Source of the DNA: Deinandra increscens subsp. villosa
Lineage: Eukaryota; Streptophyta; Magnoliopsida; Asterales; Asteraceae
Length of the DNA: 64,000 nucleotides
Direction of reading: 5' to 3'
Assembly (NCBI GenBank): GCA_039602395.1
Contig: JBCNJP010000017.1
Location: 90,470,182-90,534,181, forward strand
This document shows, piece by piece, positions 54,512 to 64,000 of the stretch; position 1 is the stretch's first letter; each line of letters begins with the position of its first letter. The position numbers were made by a program, and so were the translations under genes. The notes beneath the pieces are model-generated. The model had not been told where the DNA came from, did no database searches, and was given only the letters and a program-made list of their open reading frames with translations.

Positions 54512-54862
54512 TCAAAAAGCATCTGCTCTCACTGTGTATTGTTTCTTCATCTGACGGTACTTCATAATCCTTGGAGCAATTTCCTTAAGCCTGTCGTGAA
54601 GAAGTTTGTTCTGTTCTTGGACATTGGTAAGCTGGACAAGAACGGACGGATTTTGCATGTAGATGGTATCACTCAATCGAACTTGATCTAGGACGATTTC
54701 CGTCTCCTTCACAAGTTTCTTCTCGGTGTAGCTTATGGCATCCATATCTGTCGAAATAAATCCATCATCTACAAACTTAGTAGCCCAATACTCTTTGCTA
54801 GTATCGGCAACACTTTCGGTGATGGAGTAGTTTGGGAGGGAAGTTAAAGAGTTAGAGGCCAT
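54512..54862 (-). CDS. Small helical protein, 116 codons, unknown function
   Basis: MASNSLTSLPNYSITESV, polar N-terminus, then a coiled-coil-like second half (QLTNVQEQNKLLHDRLKEI) and a basic end. A TATA box (CGTATATATAGG on plus, 54909-54920) stands about 50 bp before the ATG with an A/C-rich leader between, a good gene start. It lies between the CACTA repeat array and DUF4216, divergent from the ORF at 55247. No known family. Confidence 0.5.
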   Translation of the reverse strand: MASNSLTSLPNYSITESVADTSKEYWATKFVDDGFISTDMDAISYTEKKLVKETEIVLDQVRLSDTIYMQNPSVLVQLTNVQEQNKLLHDRLKEIAPRIMKYRQMKKQYTVRADAF

Positions 54863-55246
54863 TTTAATTGAAATGGTGTTGATTGTGGTTTTTTGTGAGA
54901 TTGAGGGTCGTATATATAGGATCTGGATTCCAAAAAAGTGAGATAAAATTGGGGGGAAACCACACGGTTACAGGGCAACTAAAAAGTTCATGATTTGAAC
55001 TAAAAAATATAGAAGATAATGATATTTTATTGTTTACTTAATTAAAAAATGTGAAATAACCGGCGATTTCTTATGGGGGTCAAAGGGATAGCGTATAGCC
55101 TGAGTAGGGTTTTTAAAACGACGTAAATTTATCAATGAAAATCAATGTGCAATTGTGAAATCATGTGTCTATAAGAAGCCGGCCTATAAGGTAACTCTCT
55201 TTATTCACTTTTCATATTTCCAAACTTGTGTATCAAGGTGTTAAAG
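54863..55246. promoter_or_regulatory. Bidirectional promoter region
   Basis: 384 bp between two divergent ATGs. TATA-like boxes face both ways (54909-54920 on minus; CTATAAGAAG and CCTATAAGG near 55169-55190 on plus). Confidence 0.4.
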
Positions 55247-55600
55247 ATGGCTGACACGAAGTTTACTGACGATTTCAAAATCATGGATGATCTGGAGGCG
55301 ATGCTTACAGACCATCTCCGTCATACGTTGGAGACTATCAAGGTTTTGAAGAATAGCATCAACATTCTGGATGCAGTCGCCGATAACAGAAAATTGGCAG
55401 TGGCAAGGGTGAAGCACTTCCAAAAAACATTTGCCCTGTCATTTGCAACACCAAACCTTTTTTATCTGGAAAAAGAAGGTGATTCTGGCCCTGAAAGTGG
55501 AGCTCGAACAGATGCTAGCTATCATTCAGGACCTAAACAAGGACAGGGAGAAACTATTGGAGGAGGTTGGTGTTGTTGATGATATGGTTGATGATTGAAG
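55247..55600 (+). CDS. Small coiled-coil protein, frame change near 55460
   Basis: From ATG 55247: MADTKFTDDFKIMDDLEAML, a helix-rich stretch to ..FATPNLFYLEK. Continuing in this frame gives low-complexity sequence. One base over, the frame reads VILALKVELEQMLAIIQDLN, then KDREKLLEEVGVV and an acidic stop (TGA about 55598-55600), which is clearly more coiled-coil-like. A T-run at about 55456-55463 is a likely indel site. No known family. Confidence 0.45.
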
Positions 55601-56099
55601 ATCTTTTTAGTTTTTAGGTGGTTTTGTGGTAATTATGTATGAAAATGTTGAATTAGTTGGTGATTTGCATAACAAATTTTTCATTTTGGAATATGCAATG
55701 TTTTGTAATGCATATTGCCTAATGTATTTTCACATGTTATATATTTAGTTGTTAACTAATAGTTGTTTGTACCTTAAAGACAAATGTACATACACTAATA
55801 GCAATGAAATGATGACTTTGTAATGAAACCAGAAAACGTCAAAGTAAGATGATAAACCATATATATATTTCGTGATTAAATTTGTCAAAAAACATTCATG
55901 AACACTTTTCAATGAAACAGAAACGATTAAGAGGATCAGTAACGGTGGGGAGCCAATACGCGTCTTCTCCCTTAAGTTGAGTGTCTTGAAATTACATTGT
56001 GATTAAGTGCTCTCATGTGGCTGCTACAAACAAATATTAGCATTAGATAATGAATTAATTCTTCAAAGAGAATACTCACAAACTTAAACGAGGACATGT
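55601..56099. other. AT-rich stretch between the small ORF and DUF4216
   Basis: No gene or repeat recognised. Confidence 0.5.
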
Positions 56100-56760
56100 T
56101 TACGTTTGAAATAAAACAAATGTAATCATTACACTATGCAAAAAGATATATACCTTACGTATAACTATACCCGAACAGTCGTCCCGGAAATAGTTGTTTC
56201 TAGATGGCTTACGCAACTCTAGCGGGTCTAAAGATGGCAATATATTCTCATTGTCAGGAAGAACCACGGTACTAAATTCCTCATCTTCATACGCATCTCT
56301 ATAGTTTTTCGGAGGATTCTTAGAGACAATTGACAACCTCTTATCAAGTCTGTCTGCAACGTAAAATACTTGTTGGGCTTGTGAGGTCAATATGAAAGGA
56401 TCATCATGGTGGCCTAATCTACTAAGATCAACCAATGTGTAGCCAAGACTATCTTTCTTTACCCCATTCTTATTGTCAACCCTGTCACACTTGAAAAGAG
56501 GAATTCTTTGAAAATGATAATCGAGTACCCATATTTCTTGTAAAACACCGTAATAATAAGTTTGGTCATAGGATACAACCACTTTAGAAATGTGCGTGTC
56601 GGTCTCCACTACACTAACCCCACTATTTTGATGAACTTTACCTTCACGGGATTTTGTAGGAAATGAAAATCCATTGATGGCATACACTTCGTATTTCACA
56701 ACGTTCCTATTTCGTCCATGTGAAATCCACCTTATGGTTTCTAATATACTATCTCTGGAG
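56100..56760 (-). pseudogene. DUF4216 domain of a CACTA element
   Basis: ISHGRNRNVVKYEVYAINGF, QNSGVSVVETDT, YYGVLQEIWVLDYHFQRIPLFKC (read in two parts), GYTLVDLSRLGHHDDPFILTSQAQQVFYV: the DUF4216 core found behind DUF4218 in plant CACTA transposons. The frame is open over about 200 codons. The function of the domain is not known. Confidence 0.82.
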
Positions 56761-57620
56761 ACAGCTAACTCCCTCTCAACCTAAATTTATTTACAATTTG
56801 AAGTTCTACAAAAGCAAAAAAAAAAATAAGAAGAAGAAGAATAAGACCATAACAAGAATTTTTACCCACCGCGCGTTGCGGCGGGTAATTTCTTGTTTTT
56901 GTGTTGATGTTAAGGTCTCTTAGTTCTGTTACAGTTAGTAGATCCGTCCGCGCTTCGCGGCGGGTCACCCATTTACCCGTCAAACCATAGAAAAGTCGTA
57001 ACCAAAGCCGAAAACTATAAAAGTATATTAAAGACAAAAGGGGTATATAAAACTTAAAATTCTAAAACTTTTGTGACAAAGTAAAGTATAAAAATTATGG
57101 GTTACAAAACGTAAAAGTCTAAAGCTTTCGTGGTTAATTTGATTTGAAGGTAAAATGTCGTGGCAAAATGTTATAGGAGGAAGTGGGACACGTGGCGTCA
57201 TATGATTTAAGAAATGAAAAACTTAAAATTCTAAAACTTTTGTGAAAAACTAAAGTATAAAAATTAAGGGTTATAAAACGTAAAAGTCTAAAGCTTTCGT
57301 GGTTAAATTTGATTTGAAGGTAAAATGACATGGCAAAATGTCATAGAAGGAAGTGGGACATGTGGCGTCGTATGGTTTAAGAAATGAAATATGTGACAAT
57401 ATTTAAATTGTTGTAATATAACACATGGCGCCATGTGATTGGTTGGAAAAAATGACGTGGCAAAAAGTCATAGAAGGAAGTGGGACACGTGGCGTCGTAT
57501 GGTTTAAGATCAATATGTAAGTTGTTGTAATATAACACGTGGCGTCATGTGATTGGTTGGAAAGGACACATGGCGCCATGTGATTGTTTTACTATTCAAC
57601 CAAGTTGCAAATTAGTATAT
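56761..57620. repeat. Tandem block with repeated GGGACACGTGGCGTC (G-box) motif
   Basis: A 172-178-bp unit occurs at about 57047-57218 and 57219-57397, with a partial third copy after 57440. ACACGTGGC or a one-base variant occurs about six times, including the perfect palindrome ACATGGCGCCATGT at about 57421-57434 and 57567-57580. Two GC-rich hairpins (CCGCGCGTTGCGGCGGG at 56870-56886; CCGCGCTTCGCGGCGGG near 56948) precede it. It separates DUF4216 from DUF4218 and is probably an insertion. Confidence 0.7.
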
Positions 57621-57759
57621 ATATAATATGAAAAAGGTTCACCTCGTCTCGTAGCCACTGACCAAATTTTTACTATGCTCCTTCTCTAGCCATCCTTTTT
57701 CTTTAGAAAGGTGTTTTTCTTCCGATATTTCTTATGCCGACTGTAGAATAAAAGTATAT

Positions 57760-57801
<42 letters not shown>

Positions 57802-57824
57802 AACAAAATACATGTAAATAAGAC

Positions 57825-58225
57825 TTATGCGATATAAGGTTCAACTTCAGATGTATTTTTCAACACAAAGAAATGTGCTTTGATGAAGATATCTGGAGAT
57901 ACTTCAGTCGGTTTACCCACTGATAGTGGATTCCCATGCCTATTACTTTCAATGTCATTATTTGCAAATGTTTTCTGCCTGTTAGGTGGTAAACCAATAG
58001 TGGTCAAGTTTTTTTGGAACTTGCTTAAAAATTAATCGTCTCTTCCACACCATTCTCTTCGGCAATGCATCCTTCTGGGTTATTTTTGTTTCACACGTGC
58101 CCCTTTATAACCTTCATACATCTTTCAAATGGATACATCCACCTAAAGCATACCGGACCACATAACTTCACTTTATCAAGCTCCTCCACCTTGATTTCCT
58201 AGCTACATATTGATTTGAAAAAGAA
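57825..58225 (-). pseudogene. DUF4218 fragment of the CACTA element
   Basis: On minus near 58080-58200: LCGPVCFRWMYPFERCMKV and NPEGCIAEENGVEE, the DUF4218 core. It continues in the 57825-58007 frame with IKAHFFVLKNTSEVEPYIA. At least two stops lie between. Confidence 0.75.
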
Positions 58226-58231
58226 GCAAAA

Positions 58232-61085
58232 TGTCACACCCCCAATTTCCACTAACGGAGTATAACCGTGTGGGGTGTGATCCAGACCAGGATCCAAGTC
58301 TTTAGTCACAACCAAACCATAGTTAAAGGGTAAACTAGTCATGTATTACATTTAATAAATCAGAGTTTACATTTCACAAAATCAGCGGAAGCATTAAGAG
58401 TTTACAAGGTGGTTGTTTAGTAAAAGTGATTACTAAACCATCTGAAATACAATTTCCAATGGGTTTTACAAAAGGTAAGTATTGCCAACGCCCGTGCCAT
58501 CCATGATCCTCCAAGCAACCTGAAAAGCATTCAACAATCAAGTGTCAGCCAAGGCTGGTGAGTTCACTAAAGCGGTCTACACGTCACATGTAAACCCAAT
58601 GTATGAATAAAGAAAGGTAAAACACAATCATTAATCATAGGACCAGTAAAATTCCATATCGTAGGTAGCTAGCCTATAGTTATGTCCACCTGAATTGTTC
58701 GCAACCGAAGCTGACAACGTTTTGATAGGGGATACCTATGAATCTTGCCTTCCCGTGTCTATCCGGATCACGGTGGTTAGGCTAACATTGATCTCAGTCC
58801 GACCGCCAGTCGGGAGGGTGCATCCCGTGCACCGCTGAGCGGGGGTGTCAATCCCTAGTAGTACTACTCAACATTACCTCGCTATTGTATATTAACGGCC
58901 CGAATGTAAGGACTTTTTATAAATAAAGCAATTCAGTGCAACATATGATATTTTGTCGGAAAATTACTCAAGTAAAGAAATACCTTTACCGTTGGGTTGC
59001 CATCCTTTACCGGATGCAACTATCTGTGCGTTATCATCCTAAAACCGGATATAACAATAATAGTAAGTGAACTCACCTTAGGGTGCACTAGTACTCAGCA
59101 GTTGGTTCAACAGGTTAGTCAAAGTCAACCTATTCGGATAAATATGGTCTAATCAAATTAGAAGGTGTCGCTAGGACGAAATTAGCACATAAGCACCTAA
59201 ACATGTTTCGTGCAACCATACAAGTCGCTCAATGCACATACAAGTCCCAAATTGGGAGAAAATCAAGAAATTGCAATTTGAGTCAAAGTTGACACAGAAA
59301 GTCAAATTTCAAACACCTAACTAGTGGCATATCTAAAATCCACAATACTTGGAATTAGCTTCTTAAATTTTACAGGAATATACTACACATCAATTAGGAC
59401 TTGTTGCAAAAAGAATCAAGTGAAAAGGTTAAGGTATGAGAAAGTTATGCACGTCCGAAGTTGGCCAAAAATCACCTTTGTCAAACATTAACACACCATT
59501 TGGTGACATAGCTAAATTGCTCATTTCTTGGAGTTAACTCCTAAAATTTGGTAGGAAATAACTACTCAACATTTAGAGAATGTTGCAAAAAGAATCAACT
59601 CAATCGGATAAGTATTGAGAAAGTTATGCGCGTCGGAGGTTGGAAATTTTAGCAATTTGCAAAATAGTCAAAGTAGGTTTAAAATTTGCATAACTTATTC
59701 AAAACTTAGAGTTTAGGCACAAAACCTTCCAGATCTTACTTTTAATATATAAACCTCATTTTCATTTAACAAACCCCTCATTATAACGAGGTTATCATGC
59801 TCAACCAAAAAGCAAAGTCTACTTTTCACAGAAAAATACAGCTCTGCGCACCTAACTTGCAGCAGTGTTTTGGATGACCAAACGGAGGTTTTAGAACGCG
59901 TGCGAGTAGCCCAATCGAAACTAAGACATAATACTTTACTAGGGAAAAAGAATCAACTGATTTCGATAAAAATTGAGAAAGTTATGACCTCTGCAAAATG
60001 GCCTAAAAATCTGGCCGAATCTGTCCAATTTTAGTAGTTTGCAAAAGTCTCGTTTTAAAGATTTTGAGCAACAATTCGGTCATCCAACTTCTACTAACAT
60101 CATCATAAACACTTTAACATGGATTTTCAGTTGCAAACATAGGCACACCAAGTTCATAGCAAAAACCCAACATATAAACTAGCATACAAGCACATATACC
60201 CAAATTTTCATGTCTAAACACCCAACATACATTCAAAGACACTTATAGCAGATTTTAAACTCAGATTTCCAGCCCCTAAACCCATCCATTAACAACCCCC
60301 AAATCAATATTTAGCATACCTTAACTTAAAACATGAATCGTGAGCATATACACTCACCATTTAGAATTTAAACACATAAGAACACACATGCAACCTACAA
60401 TTTCAAGTTTTGAGAATCTAGGGCTTACAAGTTTTAAAGAGAAATCGCAAGGTGGAGAAGATGAAGTGAAGAGGGAGCTTCTACTAGACTTCTTGAAGCT
60501 TGCTTAAGCTTAAAAACCCAATTTTCTTGCTTAATTGATGGTGGAACTCGAAAATCTCCAAGTGTGTGTGTGTGTTTGTGAAGAACCGTAGGTGGGAGAG
60601 GAGGAGAGGGAAGAAAGCGTAAATGATGAAGATGGGGGAGAGTTGGGCAGATTTTGATTAAAAGAAAAGTTTCAACTTAAGCCCCTCAAGTTCCATTTTA
60701 AGCATAAGGGTATAAAACTCACTTTTAAGTGGGTTTTTACTAAAAACTTGAAAGGTAAAACCTTAAAAATGTTTTCTAAGTGTTTTTAACTTGTTTAACA
60801 TGCAATGTTTAGTCGGGATACATAAATTTAACATTTAGACATAAAATTTCAAATTTACACACAAAGCCCGGTTTCGCATAAAAATGCAAATTTTCACAAC
60901 TAACACATAAGGTCACGAAATAAGTTCACGAAACAAGTTATTAAAGTCAATTAGCAAGTAAACATAAATAAATACGAAATCATTCAAATAACGGGTCTCG
61001 GTTTCGCTAACAGGACTAACAGAACTAACGGAAAAGTTAACGGAGTTAACGGAAAAAGTTAGCGGAGTTAACTTGGGAAGTTGCA
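58232..61085. repeat. LTR-like block of the TGTCACACCCC family
   Basis: Begins TGTCACACCCCCAATTTCC within the CACTA. No gag or pol. The right edge is placed at TTGGGAAGTTGCA only because different sequence follows, and no target duplication was found (left flank CAAAA). Repeated CGGAGTTAAC/CGGAAAAGTTA units at 61018-61075. Distantly similar to the solo LTR at 23862. Confidence 0.5.
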
Positions 61086-61092
61086 AGTAGTG

Positions 61093-63990
61093 CTAATCGT
61101 TTAACGGATCGTTATGAGATAGTCCAAGTTCTCTGTTCCACGGGAAAATGATGGTCGATATATGATTAGAAGCATTGAATGAACATTTCGCATAATCGTA
61201 TGAAGAGTGGTTTTCTATAACAAACGTTTCCATGAGTGAGTTGAATCGCATCGCATGGTTAGGTTTAACAAATGTGACGGCGACGCCACATCCGAGATTG
61301 AAATGTTTAATATGACGAAGTGACCATATGTCCGAGTAGTCTTCAGCTATAGTATCCAATAAGATAACAGAAGGTCTTGTGTCAAATGACACGGTAGAGG
61401 CAAGAAGTGCTGCAAAAGGTTCGAATGTTAACGTATCTGGAGGGTGGTTATGCATCCTAGAATTTGGCTAAGATCGGGTGGTTCTTACAGTTCGCGGAAA
61501 AGGTATAGGCAGATGATGCTGCAAGGTGTCGTAGTACCAATAACATAGCGAGTAAGCGCGGTAATCTCATAAAAAAAGGGCTCTGCTTCACCAAGCCGGT
61601 GACCAGTTTGAAATCTAGGCATACGCAGGGTCAACAGCTAATGGTATGTCAAAAATGTAGTAACTAGAGGACCAATTGAAATATTTCACCAATTTCCATG
61701 GTGAACCAAGACGAGTACGGATCTGGGACGAGTAAACGTTGATAAGGGTCCTGGAAAAGTCACGGGGTTGCTCCAAGGAACATGTGATTCGTCTTTTATA
61801 ATATAAAACTTGAGTTGTTAAAACGTTGTTGTTCATCTGGGTTGTAATCTATATTTGACCCTTAGTAGGAAAAATTATGTCAGGATGTTTCCTCTCAATC
61901 TAGAGGGTTGGAAAACAATAAGTTTTATATGGTTAAACTGTGTACGTCCCTTCTAGTGAAAATATGCATGATGGACTTGGGAAATCACAACGGAAATAAC
62001 AATAGATTTCGCTTTATTGTGGGCACACTCCCAAAAAAAAAAATTTCTCAAAATAAGGTTTTCGTCTATAATTTCAAGGTAAATCTGTGGTTCAGCCACT
62101 GATCCCACCTTCCACATACCGATAGTGCTTATATATAGGGTGTACCGCAGCTAACCCACCACACTACCAGCACGTTGAGGGTGTACCAGTTTCCTTGCCA
62201 TTCCTGACTATTTGACAAATCTTGTTAGATAATGTACTTGAAATTAAGGTTTCTTGTGTTGTTCCCCAATGCTTTTGAGTTGATTGGGAGAGAAAGATTT
62301 GAAACCATGCAACATGTGAAAATTTTGAATTTCGCGACAAAAAGGTTTTCGGTAGGTGGGGTCTTCGTCTATGGTGAGGATTATCAAGAGTTTAGCGGAC
62401 GCAACGCGAATAAAATTTTGAGTTTCTGAAGAGGATTCAAAAGATAAGGTAGTCTTTCACGTTTAGGTTTAAAATGAGGTTCGTCAACATGAGATATATC
62501 GTTACGCATATTACTCTCCGGTAAAGATCCAATATGAGGGTAACATTCTAATGACCGAAAGTTTCTTTGTAGAAGCATGAATGATATCAAGTAGGGGAAT
62601 ACAGACTCAGGATGAAAGGCGGGGTAGCTAGTGTAGGGTAGTTGCAACCACACGTTCTGAACAGAGTCATCCGGTACAATTGACACGAGTCTGGTGGAAA
62701 AATGATTTGGGTTGACCGATATCAATGTGATTGTGTCGACGGTGGTACCGTACAGAAGAATGGAACACCAGTTTATATCGGCCCTCAAGAGTAAGTAAAA
62801 GTGCAAACGTGTAGTAAGAGTGGGTTTCCGGAATACCAAGTGCTGCGGATTTAAATACTACCTGGCTTTCAATGGATGTACATATTAATTTTAGTTAAGG
62901 TTTCGCGAGGTCTACTGCGTATCGAAAAGCCGCATTGCATATAGGATGTAAAAATATAGGGTACTTGGGTCGCTTCCAGTGATCCTCAGGTAGCTTGCCA
63001 CATATACAATAAATTCAAACGTGACTTCGTCAAATCTGGAGTCAATCTACTTCCTTACGCGTATCTCAGAAGTTCGGGTCAATCATTCGACTAGTTAAGA
63101 AGCAGAGAGTTCCAATGAAAGTTTTTCTAGAAAAGAAGGAATGAGGACAATGGGTATCGATGTATGATGTTGTGGAACTTTCCTAGTATAATGCTGCCTA
63201 GTGTTGGTTATCAAGGTTTGTCGTACGGGAGCTTCTGACGAAGAGGTACATGATAGTGTCTTCAATGAGGTTAACGGGCCACAATGGCTCAAGGCTTGAA
63301 GGCCTTCCGAGTCACACAAGAATATAAGAGTAGAAGGTTCCTTGGGAGTCAAGTTCACACACGAATCGTGTGTTTGAAGATAAAGCAGATCGTACGGGAT
63401 CGAGAAGTAACCAACATCGCTCCGTTGGGTGAAACTGTATTTGTAGTGAGCTATAAAGTGCTTAAAATCGTGACGAGATATAAGGTTGGTGAAATCATAC
63501 CGAGACTGTTGGTAACAAATTTTGACTCGTAAAGACGTAACAGGGGTTACAAGCCAAGAGAGAAAAACTTCACAAGATTTTTCTGCCGAGAGGTTGGTTC
63601 CAGTGATTGAGGTGTAATTGTCCAATTATAATGTATGGGTTTTCATCAGGTCAGCGTTTATTGAATTGCTGCATAGTTGTGAGAGCTCGAAGGGCGGACC
63701 GGGGATATCATTTACAGAAGCATTTTTAAAGGATTTGGATAGGTTGGAAACCATATAAGGGAGAAATGGGAATAGGTGTGATAGCGTAATGAATATGGTT
63801 GAGGACCGTAAGCTTGAAAATTGATGTCATGAGGGTTTTGAAATGAAAGGCCGTATTCCTTATAACTGATGGTTTGCCGAGTAGGATTTCCCCCAGGGCT
63901 TCCATACACTGCAAATTACATTTACGTGTGCACCCGTAACGGTAAATTTACCTTGTATGGTCACGCTGGTTCCTCTTACTTAAGCTACCA
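61093..63990 (-). pseudogene. Broken coding region, possibly an endogenous picorna-like virus capsid
   Basis: Four separated minus-strand open patches (63990-63712 in two frames, 63625-63095, 62839-62384, 61836-61093) with many stops and frame changes between them. Several short patterns recall jelly-roll capsid proteins of picorna-like plant viruses: FSIPYDLLY, WLQLPYTSYPAF, and SPWKLVKYFNWSSS at the head of the last patch. The order and spacing (units of about 200 residues) would fit a three-protein capsid. This is pattern matching by eye; an unknown transposon or gene family is equally possible. No replicase was seen. Confidence 0.25.
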
Positions 63991-64000
63991 GGTTTAGTGA

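Larger units (their letters stand above)
52266..58231 (-). mobile_element. CACTA (En/Spm) DNA transposon, 3' part, decayed
   Basis: Left terminus CACTAGTACAAATAG (52266), a 1.3-kb subterminal repeat array, then DUF4216 and DUF4218 fragments in the order expected for a minus-strand CACTA. The transposase (Tnp2) should lie further right but is not found beyond the LTR-like block at 58232. The other terminus is missing. Confidence 0.7.

Noticed and set aside
1..64000. Host protein-coding genes
   Set aside because: Every sizeable coding patch I recognise belongs to a transposable element or is unassigned; no host gene family was identified.

Overview
This window is plant nuclear DNA, and nearly all of it is nested transposable elements. 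Ty1-copia elements of the Sirevirus type (two-part gag with a long coiled coil, tRNA-iMet primer site, an extra gene behind pol), Athila/Tat-type Ty3-gypsy elements (tRNA-Asp primer site), a CACTA transposon with DUF4216/DUF4218 coding pieces, and the AT-rich background point to a eudicot. The family mix resembles Asteraceae, but that is inference from family resemblance. I found no convincing host gene, tRNA, rRNA or CRISPR array. Two 500-N blocks (17026-17525 and 43243-43742) are assembly gaps of unknown true size.

Layout. 1-17025: an old plus-strand Sirevirus (E0) with a broken gag, split at base 807 by a nearly complete 12,980-bp minus-strand Sirevirus (E1, 808-13787) with 467-bp LTRs differing at 2 sites and a GATAA target duplication. 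E1 has gag, a coiled-coil gag-2, protease, integrase, RT and RNase H (interrupted by stops and frame changes) and an intact 803-codon 'env-like' ORF behind pol. 17526-22923: the 3' end of an Athila/Tat gypsy (E4). 22924-27451: a piece of another minus-strand LTR element (X), whose LTR is split by a 2.7-kb LTR with a CAAAC duplication. 27452-36677: a decayed second Sirevirus (E2), minus strand, with a Tourist/Harbinger-like MITE in its gag. 36678-39614: unresolved LTR-type sequence. 39620-48603: a bounded Athila-like element (E3, ATATA duplication) with gag and protease but no visible RT or integrase. 48609-about 50400: a decayed copia, itself hit by an LTR (Y). 52266-58231: a CACTA element with a 92-bp subterminal repeat array, two small divergent ORFs and decayed DUF4216/4218. 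58232-about 61085: another LTR-like block. 61093-64000: a broken minus-strand coding region with three jelly-roll-like patches, possibly an endogenous picorna-like virus capsid.

The most interesting signals are: (1) E1's env-like ORF looks spliced, with an in-frame GTATGT donor, a GCGCAG acceptor, a small first exon in a host-like GC-rich leader, and a 635-bp intron holding 16 copies of a GATCGARAAG repeat; (2) E1's RNA leader carries seven consecutive hairpins of the same motif with covarying arms; (3) E4's 3' region carries eight stem-loops with two alternating conserved loops and mostly G.U rather than A.C exceptions on the plus strand; (4) E1 and E2 share a branch-site/acceptor-like signal exactly where pol starts; (5) E3 seems to carry its own small accessory gene with a TATA box and leader intron behind the retroelement genes. 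All of these rest on reading by eye.
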